From: JACKDX01 sp964640175
Lineage (GTDB): Bacteria; Myxococcota_A; Polyangia; Polyangiales; GCA-016699535
Reading direction: 5' to 3'
Length of the DNA stretch: 40,531 nucleotides
NCBI GenBank assembly: GCA_964640175.1
Contig: CAZXFW010000016.1
Coordinates: 1-40,531, forward strand
Shown here: in pieces, positions 24,335 through 32,554 of the stretch
How the letters are laid out: every line of letters begins with the position of its first letter
How positions within the stretch are numbered: the first letter of the stretch is position 1
Position numbers and translations under genes: made by a program
Notes under the pieces: model-generated
Told to the model about the DNA's origin: nothing
The model's database searches: none
Seen by the model: only the letters and a program-made list of their open reading frames with translations

Positions 24335-26548
24335 TCAGTTTCTAACCAATTCACCTAACGCCACGCGTATGGACGCCTCGGTATAACCGTAACGCTCTTT
24401 CATTTGCGTCAATGTTTGCTGAGCTTGCTGCTCACGTGCCGCATCAAAGCTGGCCTTTTGGTCTGAAACCAACACAAGCACGTCTTCTGCAATACCAGAC
24501 ACTTGCTTTTGTCGTTCGCGGTAATAGTTCTGCCGCAAACGTTGAATAAATTGAGGAAACGCACTCATGTAGTCAAGTGCTTTTCCAGGATGATCAATGG
24601 CGTGGGCGGCTACTTTACTGATCAGGCTCCGACGAAACCCCGGAGCATCCGTATCGATACCAAGCTCCTCTTCCACACGCTTCATGAACTCTTCATCGGG
24701 CGACTCGTACGTTCCGGTAGTGCGATTGTAAACCTTTTCATTTTTGAGCCAGTTGGAAATATGATTGACGTAGCGATCAAACACCTCAAGATGCTGGGTT
24801 TCTTCGACAAGCCCCGTACAGACGCGAAGTTCATCTTCCACTTTCTCAAGCCACTTTCGACGCACTTCCGCAATAAAGCCGCGGTGATCGCGATACCCTG
24901 CTTCAACCGTCTCTTTCAAAAACGCATAGTCACTACGGATACACAACGCTTCGATGTGATCGAGCACTGCCAAAGGAGAAAGGTGATCGTACTCAGGCAC
25001 CTGAGCCGCATCGAGCAAAAGCGTCCTAATTTCCCTCGGAGAAGCCCCCATCAAGCCCTCATAATGCGCCATGGCATCCGATTCATGCCACAGCGTCTTG
25101 ATGCCTGACTGAAGCAATGCACCTTCTTCTCGCGAAAGCCGTTCAGGGATTTTACCTTCGGCATACAACTCCGCTTTCTCCAAGGGCGTAAGTTGCGCCG
25201 CCAGCTTGCCGAGGGCGGGGTTTTCGTAATTCCCTTCTTGCGCGTGTTGCAAGCGGGTCAATACTGCCCAACATGCCGCAACCCATGTGGCATGGGGCGC
25301 CACAGGGCAATCCAGATGCGGAACAATATGCGTGTCGTAAATCTCTTTTTCCTGAATATAGTCAAGAAGATACGGCGCTCGAATCGGTTTGATTCGCACG
25401 CGGAATGAATTGTACTCATGGTGTTCTTTAAACGCTGCCAAGTGCAGTTCGTTGGAGCTTGCCATGAACACGCTGTTGATGGGCAAGTTCGACATCGCAA
25501 GCGGCACTTGCCCTTCTTCAATCGCCAAAAGCAAATACTTCCACGTTTCCAAAGGCCTTTTTAATAAATCGCTGTACTCAAGCAGCCCTTCGGAAGCATC
25601 CACCAAATCTCCAAACGACTCATACAAGGTCAGCGCGCTTAACGATGCCGGCAACGAATGAAGCGACATGTCTGCCGAAATCTGCCGTTCATGGGCATCC
25701 ACTGACATTTGCGGACCTACGGTCACCGCCCCAACGCGGTAGCGACGTGAGACATGAAAACGCTCCACCCGCACATGGGCAAACACCCGCTGTAAATCGC
25801 CTCGATAGGCGGTAAGCAATGCTTGGTAAATTTGTTTGTTTTTATGGCTCAGCTCGCCATCCAAAAGCCATGCCGGGGGCAACTCCTTGATGCCAGCGTT
25901 GGCATACACCATTTGAAACAAACGTTGCCGTTCGGATTTAGGCAAAAGCAGCAACGGCGATTCTCTGAGCTCACTGCGAATCTTGACGTCAATGTGCTCA
26001 TCTTCCAAGTGCGCAAAACTGTGTTTGCCTCCATCAAGTGCCTTCGCAGAAAACCCAATCGTCTTAATGTCTTGTCCACGGGGAAATACCCAGGCGAACG
26101 TATACAAAGGCCCTTCTTCGCTTCGAGAGTACCGTTCAAGCGCACGCATGACGCAGTTGGCAAACGTGCTTTTGGCGCTCCCGTTAGGGCCATGCAGCAA
26201 GATGAGCTGGTTTGCCCGCCCTTCACGCACGAAATTGCAAAGCACACGATAATACGCTTCCTGCACTTGTTCATGACCCACAAGGCACATGTCAGACCTC
26301 TGCAGTTCTTCAGAGGTGCCTGAAATCTGATCAAACAAGCGAAAGCGGCGATGGCTCCCCCAGGGGCGCTCTACGGTATACGTCCCAAAATAGTTAAAAC
26401 AATCCCTAAGGTATCGGGCAGCATCGCGTGTATGTCGCCAGGGTTGCTCTTGAAACAGCGTCAGGTATTCATCAAACGAAAGAACCGGACGCTCTTCTTC
26501 GAATCGGCGACGAACCGAATCTGCAATGTGCTGAAGACGTTCTCGCAT
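24335..26548 (-). CDS. PrkA-family AAA protein (serine kinase/protease-like)
   Basis: This 737-residue protein belongs to the PrkA family, with an N-terminal AAA domain and a C-terminal PrkA domain. The start of the protein has SFDEYLTLF and RYLRDCFNYFG. Walker A is HGPNGSAKST (119-128), followed by RGQDIKTIGFS. LYESFGDLVDASEGLLEYSDLL-like and MASSNELHLAAFKE stretches are typical of the nucleotide-sensing part. The C-terminal half includes GASPREIRTLLLDAA, FLKETVEAGYRDH and VYNRTTGTYESPDEEFM, the last near the end of the family domain. Family members are stress or starvation proteins, reported as kinases or as AAA proteases. It lies 4 bp after the lipoprotein gene upstream and heads into pdxJ-nnr. 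It is somewhat longer than the usual 640-690 residues. Confidence 0.93.
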   Translation of the reverse strand: MRERLQHIADSVRRRFEEERPVLSFDEYLTLFQEQPWRHTRDAARYLRDCFNYFGTYTVERPWGSHRRFRLFDQISGTSEELQRSDMCLVGHEQVQEAYYRVLCNFVREGRANQLILLHGPNGSAKSTFANCVMRALERYSRSEEGPLYTFAWVFPRGQDIKTIGFSAKALDGGKHSFAHLEDEHIDVKIRSELRESPLLLLPKSERQRLFQMVYANAGIKELPPAWLLDGELSHKNKQIYQALLTAYRGDLQRVFAHVRVERFHVSRRYRVGAVTVGPQMSVDAHERQISADMSLHSLPASLSALTLYESFGDLVDASEGLLEYSDLLKRPLETWKYLLLAIEEGQVPLAMSNLPINSVFMASSNELHLAAFKEHHEYNSFRVRIKPIRAPYLLDYIQEKEIYDTHIVPHLDCPVAPHATWVAACWAVLTRLQHAQEGNYENPALGKLAAQLTPLEKAELYAEGKIPERLSREEGALLQSGIKTLWHESDAMAHYEGLMGASPREIRTLLLDAAQVPEYDHLSPLAVLDHIEALCIRSDYAFLKETVEAGYRDHRGFIAEVRRKWLEKVEDELRVCTGLVEETQHLEVFDRYVNHISNWLKNEKVYNRTTGTYESPDEEFMKRVEEELGIDTDAPGFRRSLISKVAAHAIDHPGKALDYMSAFPQFIQRLRQNYYRERQKQVSGIAEDVLVLVSDQKASFDAAREQQAQQTLTQMKERYGYTEASIRVALGELVRN

Positions 26549-26552
26549 AGGC

Positions 26553-27071
26553 TTAGTCTGTCATATAGAGAGCCAATTCAACAGTACGCTCCTCAGGAAC
26601 ACAGGTTTGGGGCGTGCATACTGCAAAAGCCAACTTAGCTTTCACCACATGTCTCCCTGCTGTCGCCATAAAAGGAACTTGGAAATGGAATTGAGGCTCG
26701 GTAAATTTCAGTGCATCGGAAGGACCCAGCGTCGTTTTTTTGAAAGTCACTGCCGAGGGTGGATCCACCAGGGTGAGTTCCGTAGGGAAGTCTTTGTTTA
26801 AGTGCCATCCTTCTTTGGCATCCACAATCACATCAAACACCTGCCAGCGCTTTGCGGCATAGCGTTCTTCTGTGCCCAAACGGATACGAAATGCCTCCTT
26901 GGAAGACACGGCCGTCGTGCTTGGCGCTTCTGCCGCCTTGGGCGGAGCCTGTGAAGGCGTACCCGCCTGGTCAGTGTCGGTGCGTTGGCAGCCGATCAGT
27001 ATCAGACCTACACTTACATAGGCACCTAACCCGCTCACCTGCAGGATGTTGGACTTGCTTTGTTGCCTCAC
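26553..27071 (-). CDS. lipoprotein with DsbD N-terminal-like domain
   Basis: This 172-residue protein starts at GTG with AAGGAG upstream and has lipobox ILIGC (Cys28), followed by a Pro/Ala/Thr linker. Residues about 60-172 look like the thiol-disulphide domain found at the N-terminus of DsbD: WQVFDVIVDAKEGWHLNKDF, FQVPFMATAGRHVVKAKL, then the cysteine pair in VCTPQTCVPEE. A role in passing electrons to periplasmic thiols is inferred; no membrane domain is attached. It heads the PrkA-pdxJ-nnr-rlpA run and is divergent from the kinase gene with about 42 bp between their starts. Confidence 0.82.
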   Translation of the reverse strand: MRQQSKSNILQVSGLGAYVSVGLILIGCQRTDTDQAGTPSQAPPKAAEAPSTTAVSSKEAFRIRLGTEERYAAKRWQVFDVIVDAKEGWHLNKDFPTELTLVDPPSAVTFKKTTLGPSDALKFTEPQFHFQVPFMATAGRHVVKAKLAFAVCTPQTCVPEERTVELALYMTD

Positions 27072-27113
27072 GCTATACCCCGGCTCCTTTTACCGATATC
27101 ATAATTGATAGTG

Positions 27114-28397
27114 ATGCGTCGTACCAAGCAACTTGGCCGTTACCAAATCATGACCCGAATTGCGTTTGGTGGAATGGCCGAAATTTACAGGGGGTTTACC
27201 TACGAAGATGGCTTCCGCAAAGACATCGCTATCAAAAAGGTGCTCCCCTACTATCTCGAAGAGCCCCAGTTCCTGGATATGTTGATGGATGAGTTCAAAC
27301 TCGTCAACCACTTGCGCCACCCAAACATCGCAGAGGTCTACGAACTCGCAGAAATCGACCACTCCCTACTCATCACCATGGAGTACGTCGATGGCAAGGA
27401 TTTGCGTTCAATCATTGATCGGCTGAGCTCGCATCAAACCCTGCTTGACATGGACAATGCCGCCTACGTCGTGGCCCGTGCGTTGGATGGACTGCACCAT
27501 GCGCATAATGCCCGCGATCATCGGGGAGAACTCCTCGCCATCGTTCACCGTGATTTCAGTCCTTCGAATGTGCTGGTATCCTACGATGGTCGTATCAAGA
27601 TATGCGATTTCGGTATTGCCAAAGCGCGCCATAGTCGCATTCGAACCAAAACCGGCGTCATCAAAGGCAAGATTCGTTACATGTCTCCGGAACAAACCTA
27701 CGGCCGGGCATTGGACTCACGAAGTGATATCTTTAGTGCAGGCAGCGTCCTTTATGAGCTCGCATCCGGCCAACCTGCCTTCCGTGCAGACAACGAAATG
27801 GATTTAATTTTTGCCGTGCGGGAAGCCAATCCCCTTGCATGCCAAGACATCAATCCCAGCATTCCCGATCAACTGGCCCACATCATCGAGCGCGCCATGG
27901 CACGTTCACGTTCGGGGCGTTATCAAACTGCCATGGAGTTTCGCAACGCGCTTCTTGAGTTCATTCGTGTCATGAACCCCAAGTACACACGAACGAAATT
28001 GGCTGAAACACAGAGAAAGCTCTGGGCAGATGAGATTGAAAGCGAGCTGCGTGCCATGGAGGAATACGCCGTCGACGAAACCCTATCGAATGCCAATTTT
28101 GGAACCAACTTGATCGCGGAAGTCTTAGGGCCCAATGCGCCTTATTCCAGCTTCAATCCAAGCCCTTCACGAAGTCACGAAGGCAGTCTGCGGCCCCAGG
28201 GCGCGGAGATGCTTCATGACATCCACACCGCCATCGTAACCATGGATGAACCATTATTAGAAGAGCCCAGTGTCACCGCAGAACATCACCTTGAGCGCGA
28301 AGATGATACGCTGGAAACTGCCACCGATTGCGACAACGCCGATCTTGCTATGGAACCTACCCGCGTCTCCGAACAAAAAGCAGACAAAAAAACCTAA
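27114..28397 (+). CDS. Hanks-type Ser/Thr protein kinase
   Basis: The ATG at 27114 gives 427 residues; the longer TTG/GTG frame starts add at most three. The kinase domain (about 8-285) is complete: glycine loop IAFGGMAEIYRG, Lys41 in IAIKK, catalytic loop IVHRDFSPSNVLV (Asp147), CDFGIAKA (165-167 DFG), KGKIRYMSPEQ (activation end) and SRSDIFSAGSVLYEL. The HRDFSPSN form, in place of HRDLKPxN, is usual in myxobacterial kinases. There is no membrane helix. The last 130 or so residues are acidic and unstructured. It is probably cytosolic, and substrates are unknown. It is divergent from the DsbD-N-like lipoprotein and converges on the lipoprotein at 28422. Confidence 0.95.
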   Translation: MRRTKQLGRYQIMTRIAFGGMAEIYRGFTYEDGFRKDIAIKKVLPYYLEEPQFLDMLMDEFKLVNHLRHPNIAEVYELAEIDHSLLITMEYVDGKDLRSIIDRLSSHQTLLDMDNAAYVVARALDGLHHAHNARDHRGELLAIVHRDFSPSNVLVSYDGRIKICDFGIAKARHSRIRTKTGVIKGKIRYMSPEQTYGRALDSRSDIFSAGSVLYELASGQPAFRADNEMDLIFAVREANPLACQDINPSIPDQLAHIIERAMARSRSGRYQTAMEFRNALLEFIRVMNPKYTRTKLAETQRKLWADEIESELRAMEEYAVDETLSNANFGTNLIAEVLGPNAPYSSFNPSPSRSHEGSLRPQGAEMLHDIHTAIVTMDEPLLEEPSVTAEHHLEREDDTLETATDCDNADLAMEPTRVSEQKADKKT

Positions 28398-28421
28398 GCC
28401 GTAAACACCCTCAACCGCGGC

Positions 28422-28982
28422 CTAAAAACTCTCGCCGCGTCGAGTTTCACGCTCCGTTTGCCCAAGCCAACGTGCTATTTCATCAATAATTTCAGTGCTT
28501 TTTGTGATTAAATGAAAGTGCGCCTGAACTTTGCCCCTTGCATTAGGCGCCCAGCGCACAAACACCACAAACGAGCGGTCTAAGACGCGATCCTTGCTCG
28601 CATCCACGCTGGCAAATCCTGGCTGATCATCCGAAACCTTAAGCTCAATGTCTCTCGTATCAAACTCCCCTTTATAGGATTCGTTCAACTTCACGCTCAT
28701 GCGGTGCACCATGCGCTGATCGTGGTCTGTATCGGTGCGCAGGGTGCTCACCACGCACGTAGCGATGAGATCCGCATCACGAACGCGACGGCGCAACTCT
28801 TCGTCCCATTGTTCCTTCCATTGTCCCTGCAATGCCGTAGGCGATGAAATCCAGTCAATCCCATGTTCAAACAGCGCTTGCTCCTGAACACTCAATGGCG
28901 CATGGGCTTGTAGGGGTGCCGCTGCACAACCCGCCACGAAAACTCCAAGCACCATCCCAATCCAAGGCTGCGTTAGAGACAT
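28422..28982 (-). CDS. lipoprotein of unknown function
   Basis: This 186-residue protein starts at ATG 28982 and has lipobox FVAGC (Cys19). The mature part is soluble-looking and mixed alpha/beta, with DADLIATCVVSTLRTDTDHD, VHRMSVKLNESYKGEFDT and DRSFVVFVRWAPN. I recognise no family. Its first ten nucleotides overlap the end of the pseudouridine-synthase gene, whose stop TAA is 28973-28975, so the two are translationally coupled. Confidence 0.78.
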   Translation of the reverse strand: MSLTQPWIGMVLGVFVAGCAAAPLQAHAPLSVQEQALFEHGIDWISSPTALQGQWKEQWDEELRRRVRDADLIATCVVSTLRTDTDHDQRMVHRMSVKLNESYKGEFDTRDIELKVSDDQPGFASVDASKDRVLDRSFVVFVRWAPNARGKVQAHFHLITKSTEIIDEIARWLGQTERETRRGESF

Positions 28983-29938
28983 GGTTGCTCGTTCCATAGG
29001 CGCATTAAATCAGAAGGGAACTCAGCTTCCAATACCAAAGGCACTTGGGTCCGGGGGTGTGGCAGCCGCAAAGTACAGGCATGAAGCGCATGCCGAACAT
29101 GTCCCAAAGAGGCTATTAAGTCGTCGGTCATGCCTTGGCGGACAACCTCCCAAAACGGCGCAATGCCTTCTGGCCCATACAGTTTGTCCCCCACAATAGG
29201 ATGCCCTATGGCTGACAAATGCACTCTAAGCTGGTGCTGCCTACCTGTGCGAGGAAATAGTTTCACCAACGTGTACGCCGAGCCTCGCTCTATTACTTTA
29301 AAGTCTGTGTGGGCTTCTAACCCTTCGCCCGGTGCACACACCCGCATGAGCAGGTGACATTCCTCGGGAGCAGGCTTCATGGCAAGTGTGATCTGCCCTT
29401 CGTCTTGCGACATGTGCCCACGCACCACGGCGAGGTATTCTTTTTCGACCAACCGACGCTCAAAGCATTGTTTGAGTTCACGTTCGGTTTCGAGATTGCG
29501 TGCACATACCACGATGCCACTGGTTTCTTTATCCAGACGATGCGCAATGCGTGGTGGATTCTCGGGGTACTTCTGCCGCAACAGCCACGTTAATGTGTTG
29601 CGGTGGTACGTCGCACTCGGATGCACGGGCAATCCCGCAGGCTTGTGCAACACAAACACATCGTCATCCACGTAAAGTACCTCAAAATCCTGAGGCGTGG
29701 GCGGCTCTTCAAACTTCGAGCGGATGAGCAGCACCGTCTCGCCCGCTTTGACCCGATCGCTTGGACGCCGGCGTGCGCCGTCTTCGCGATAGGCACAGGC
29801 CTTAATGATGGCCTGGGCACGCGTGCGTGAAAGGCGAGGAATGCGCATTTGGATAAAACGATCGAGACGCACCCCCGCAAACTCGTGGGCCACGGGAAAA
29901 CGGAGCACGATCGCGTCGGTTGAACTCGCCTCTGACAT
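28973..29938 (-). CDS. RluA-family pseudouridine synthase
   Basis: The ATG at 29938 gives 321 residues; ATG 29953 is an alternative, and the longer open frame reads back through the divergent gene. The N-terminal S4 RNA-binding domain includes VRLDRFIQMRIPRLSRTRAQ and DGARRRPSDRVKAGETVLL. The catalytic domain has HKPAGLPVHPS, the aspartate-bearing PRIAHRLDKETSGIVVCA, VEKEYLAVVRG and FPRTGRQHQLRVHLSAIGHP. It isomerises uridine in rRNA or tRNA; which site (RluC, RluD or other) cannot be told from sequence. Near its C-terminus VLEAEFPSDL is standard. Confidence 0.94.
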   Translation of the reverse strand: MSEASSTDAIVLRFPVAHEFAGVRLDRFIQMRIPRLSRTRAQAIIKACAYREDGARRRPSDRVKAGETVLLIRSKFEEPPTPQDFEVLYVDDDVFVLHKPAGLPVHPSATYHRNTLTWLLRQKYPENPPRIAHRLDKETSGIVVCARNLETERELKQCFERRLVEKEYLAVVRGHMSQDEGQITLAMKPAPEECHLLMRVCAPGEGLEAHTDFKVIERGSAYTLVKLFPRTGRQHQLRVHLSAIGHPIVGDKLYGPEGIAPFWEVVRQGMTDDLIASLGHVRHALHACTLRLPHPRTQVPLVLEAEFPSDLMRLWNEQPCL

Positions 29939-29981
29939 AGTGTTAGGTGTCATCGCGTCTAAAGCTCTGTACCATGAACCT

Positions 29982-32168
29982 GTGACGTTGCACCCAACGC
30001 CTAAACCAACCGCCCTCACCCTCTGGCGGATACTCTTCGGAATCAGTGCCCTCTTTGCCCTGACGTTAGCGCCGCCGCCTTTGAAACGCCAGCCGGCAGT
30101 CGTTGTACCTCCTCCCCAGGCCTCCGTAAGCCCGACTGAACCTCTTGATCCTGACTCCAAGCTTAGTTCAGTGACAGAGATTGAGCCGAGCGCCAAAGGC
30201 GAAATTCTTGGGTTTGTGCGGGATTCAAAAGGAACGCCCATGGCCCACATCGAAGTCGTATTTGCAGGAAGTGGTGTATGGCCCGCACGCAAAGCCGCTT
30301 CCGATGCCAATGGGCGCTTTCACATCAAAGGCGTTCCTGAAGGAATTTATGAACTACGCGCATCGTCCCGAAGCGGCCTGGTCGCAGATCCCATCGAAGG
30401 GCTGCTTCTCAAAGACAGCGAATCACGAAAGGTCGAGCTTGTGCTCGGCCCCGGCCAAACGTTAATCGCCGTGGTGCATGACGCGCACACGCACGCGCCC
30501 ATCCCCCAGGCTCAAGTGGTGGTCAGTGAAGATTCGCTTGGCTTCACACCTAAAGCCACTCGCACCGATGCGCAGGGTAAGTTTACGGTAAGCGGATTGC
30601 GCGCCATGATGCACCGTGTCTCAGTGCGCGCCCAAGGTTATGTCCCCGTCATTGGCGCCCAGCATCAGCCCAACGGCTCCAGCATTCAGTTGCTGCTTGA
30701 GCGCGGGGCTACACTAAGCGGAAAGCTCATCGATGATACAGGCGCTCCGGTCAAAGGCGCGTTGCTTGAAGTGATGGGCAGCGAAACCGATGAAACACCC
30801 GTGCTGCTTTCTGCCAACACCGAAGTGTTTCGAGACGCCCTCTTTAACGCACAAATGAATGGCCCCACCCCTGTGTATCCCGCAGGCGAGTTGGGCGTCA
30901 CCTACGGCAAGGTGCCACGCATTCCTCAAACACCAGTGGCCATTGCCCACACTTCGAACGAAGCCACACCGAGCGATGCGCGATTCATGTCCGATGCACA
31001 GGGAATGTTCAAGCTTGAGGGAGTCCCTCCTGGCAAGTTGCAACTCTTAGCGCGGCATACGCAGTATGCGTTGGCTTTTAGTGATCCGTTGCTGGTGCGT
31101 GCGGGCAGCACACTTAGCAACATCACGCTGATGTTATCCAAAGGCGGAAGCATCGTAGGACACGTGGTTGATGCGAAAGGCGCTCCTGTGCCCCATGTGC
31201 GCGTGCAACTTAAGGTCGAACGTGAACCCTGGCCACGCCATGCTCTGACTGACGCACAAGGGCGTTTTGAAGTCACAGCATTGCTTGGTGCCGTGGAACT
31301 CGATGCCTACGCAGGAGCGGATTCGCTGGCACGCGCCTCTGTCCATGTGGAATCCGGCATGCAACACGACGTGGTCCTTCGGCTTTCGCACACCGCCTTC
31401 ACCATTGCGGGGCGCGTGGTGGAACAGGGCCGATTCGGAGTAAGCGGTGCACGCATCACGGTACGCCACGCCGAGACCCAACGCACCACTGTCAGTGCCA
31501 GTGACGGCCGTTTCGAGCTCGCGGGCTTACCTGAGCCGCCCTATCACCTTCGCGTTGAACACTCAGACTTCGCGGTCTACCAAGCGTCTGTCGGCGCGGA
31601 ACACACCCTGTTGATCGACTTAAAACCCGGAGGCCAAATGCACGGACAGGTGTTCGACCGGCAAAGCGGCGCGGGCATTGCCAATGCCACCGTCCAGGCA
31701 CAGCCGATGTCGGGAGGCACGCCGCAACAGACGCGAACCCATACCGACGGTCAATTCGAGTTTCCTCGCCTAAGCGTTGGACATTACACGATTACCATTT
31801 CAGCCACCGGATATCTATCCACGCGCCTGAACGCCGAGCTGCTCGCGCGACGCTCCTCGGTGTCCGACCTTGACCTGCGCACCATCGAGCTTGATCCCGC
31901 AGGAAGCATTTCTGGAGAAGTGGTCGACCGCTACGGGCAGCCGGTCGCCGTCGCCCAAGTCACCTACGGAGAGCCTCCCCAATGGGACAAAAGCACCCTG
32001 ACCAATGAAAAAGGCATTTTTCGCCTCGGCGAGGTTCCTCCAGGCCGCTACAGGCTTTCTGCGCGCCATTCTGAAGGGGGTGAGACCATGTCCCGGCGAG
32101 AAATTCGCGTTTTTGCGGGGCAAGACTCCCCCACCGCTTACCTGCGGCTTGAGGCGCTTGTTCCCTAA
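29982..32168 (+). CDS. membrane-anchored protein with seven carboxypeptidase-regulatory-like repeats
   Basis: The GTG at 29982 is the first plausible start, because earlier in-frame codons lie inside the divergent gene. It gives 728 residues. An N-terminal helix (LWRILFGISALFALTLAP) is followed by a Pro/Ser linker and seven transthyretin-like CarboxypepD_reg domains, at about 72, 159, 243, 387, 473, 550 and 641. Each has the pattern G-x-V-x-D...G-x-P-V-x-x-A-x-V then TDAxGxFxxxGLPxGxYxL and a C-terminal R/H-G-Y-like end. Such arrays are extracellular or periplasmic spacers or ligand-binding rods. There is no enzyme domain. Start sites of this and the RluA gene are about 30-45 bp apart. Confidence 0.88.
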   Translation: MTLHPTPKPTALTLWRILFGISALFALTLAPPPLKRQPAVVVPPPQASVSPTEPLDPDSKLSSVTEIEPSAKGEILGFVRDSKGTPMAHIEVVFAGSGVWPARKAASDANGRFHIKGVPEGIYELRASSRSGLVADPIEGLLLKDSESRKVELVLGPGQTLIAVVHDAHTHAPIPQAQVVVSEDSLGFTPKATRTDAQGKFTVSGLRAMMHRVSVRAQGYVPVIGAQHQPNGSSIQLLLERGATLSGKLIDDTGAPVKGALLEVMGSETDETPVLLSANTEVFRDALFNAQMNGPTPVYPAGELGVTYGKVPRIPQTPVAIAHTSNEATPSDARFMSDAQGMFKLEGVPPGKLQLLARHTQYALAFSDPLLVRAGSTLSNITLMLSKGGSIVGHVVDAKGAPVPHVRVQLKVEREPWPRHALTDAQGRFEVTALLGAVELDAYAGADSLARASVHVESGMQHDVVLRLSHTAFTIAGRVVEQGRFGVSGARITVRHAETQRTTVSASDGRFELAGLPEPPYHLRVEHSDFAVYQASVGAEHTLLIDLKPGGQMHGQVFDRQSGAGIANATVQAQPMSGGTPQQTRTHTDGQFEFPRLSVGHYTITISATGYLSTRLNAELLARRSSVSDLDLRTIELDPAGSISGEVVDRYGQPVAVAQVTYGEPPQWDKSTLTNEKGIFRLGEVPPGRYRLSARHSEGGETMSRREIRVFAGQDSPTAYLRLEALVP

Positions 32169-32224
32169 ACCGCGCGCCTGAACGTTCAAAGGACACAGCC
32201 TCTAAACCCTTGTAGAATGCCGCG

Positions 32225-32536
32225 ATGAACTCTTGGTCATGGATCCCCTGTGTCATCGTGAGTGGTGTTATCGCAAGCTGTGGCGGCACACACCCCAACA
32301 CAGCATTTCGAGAAATCCAAACACACGAAGCACGCATCGCAGAGGCATGGGCGGCCTGTCAACGCGCCACGCCGAACGCACCGCTTCGCGCACAAACCCA
32401 CGAGCGCGCTTGCCAGTCCTCGGAACGCATTTGTGATCTCGCTGATGAACTCGAAGACAACGATGCACGCACACGGTGTGAACGTTCCATCGCCACGTGT
32501 CAGTCTTTAAAAGCGTGTCGCTCCCATACCCCCTAA
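32225..32536 (+). CDS. small cysteine-containing lipoprotein
   Basis: This 103-residue protein has lipobox VIASC (Cys19). The mature part is helical and has six Cys in a spaced arrangement (AACQRATPNAP..., ERACQSSERICDL, TRCERSIATCQSLKACRS), suggesting disulphide-linked helices. No family is recognised. It lies between the repeat protein and the ATP-grasp gene, in the same direction, 18 bp from the latter. Confidence 0.7.
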   Translation: MNSWSWIPCVIVSGVIASCGGTHPNTAFREIQTHEARIAEAWAACQRATPNAPLRAQTHERACQSSERICDLADELEDNDARTRCERSIATCQSLKACRSHTP

Positions 32537-32554
32537 AGACAAAGGCACCACGTT

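Noticed and set aside
24503..25108. 201-residue frame antisense to the PrkA gene
   Set aside because: The PrkA frame is well supported by motifs along its whole length; the antisense frame has none.
29939..30310. Long N-terminal extension of the RluA protein
   Set aside because: It would overlap the start of the divergent repeat protein and adds about 120 residues unlike the family; the S4 domain begins shortly after ATG 29938.
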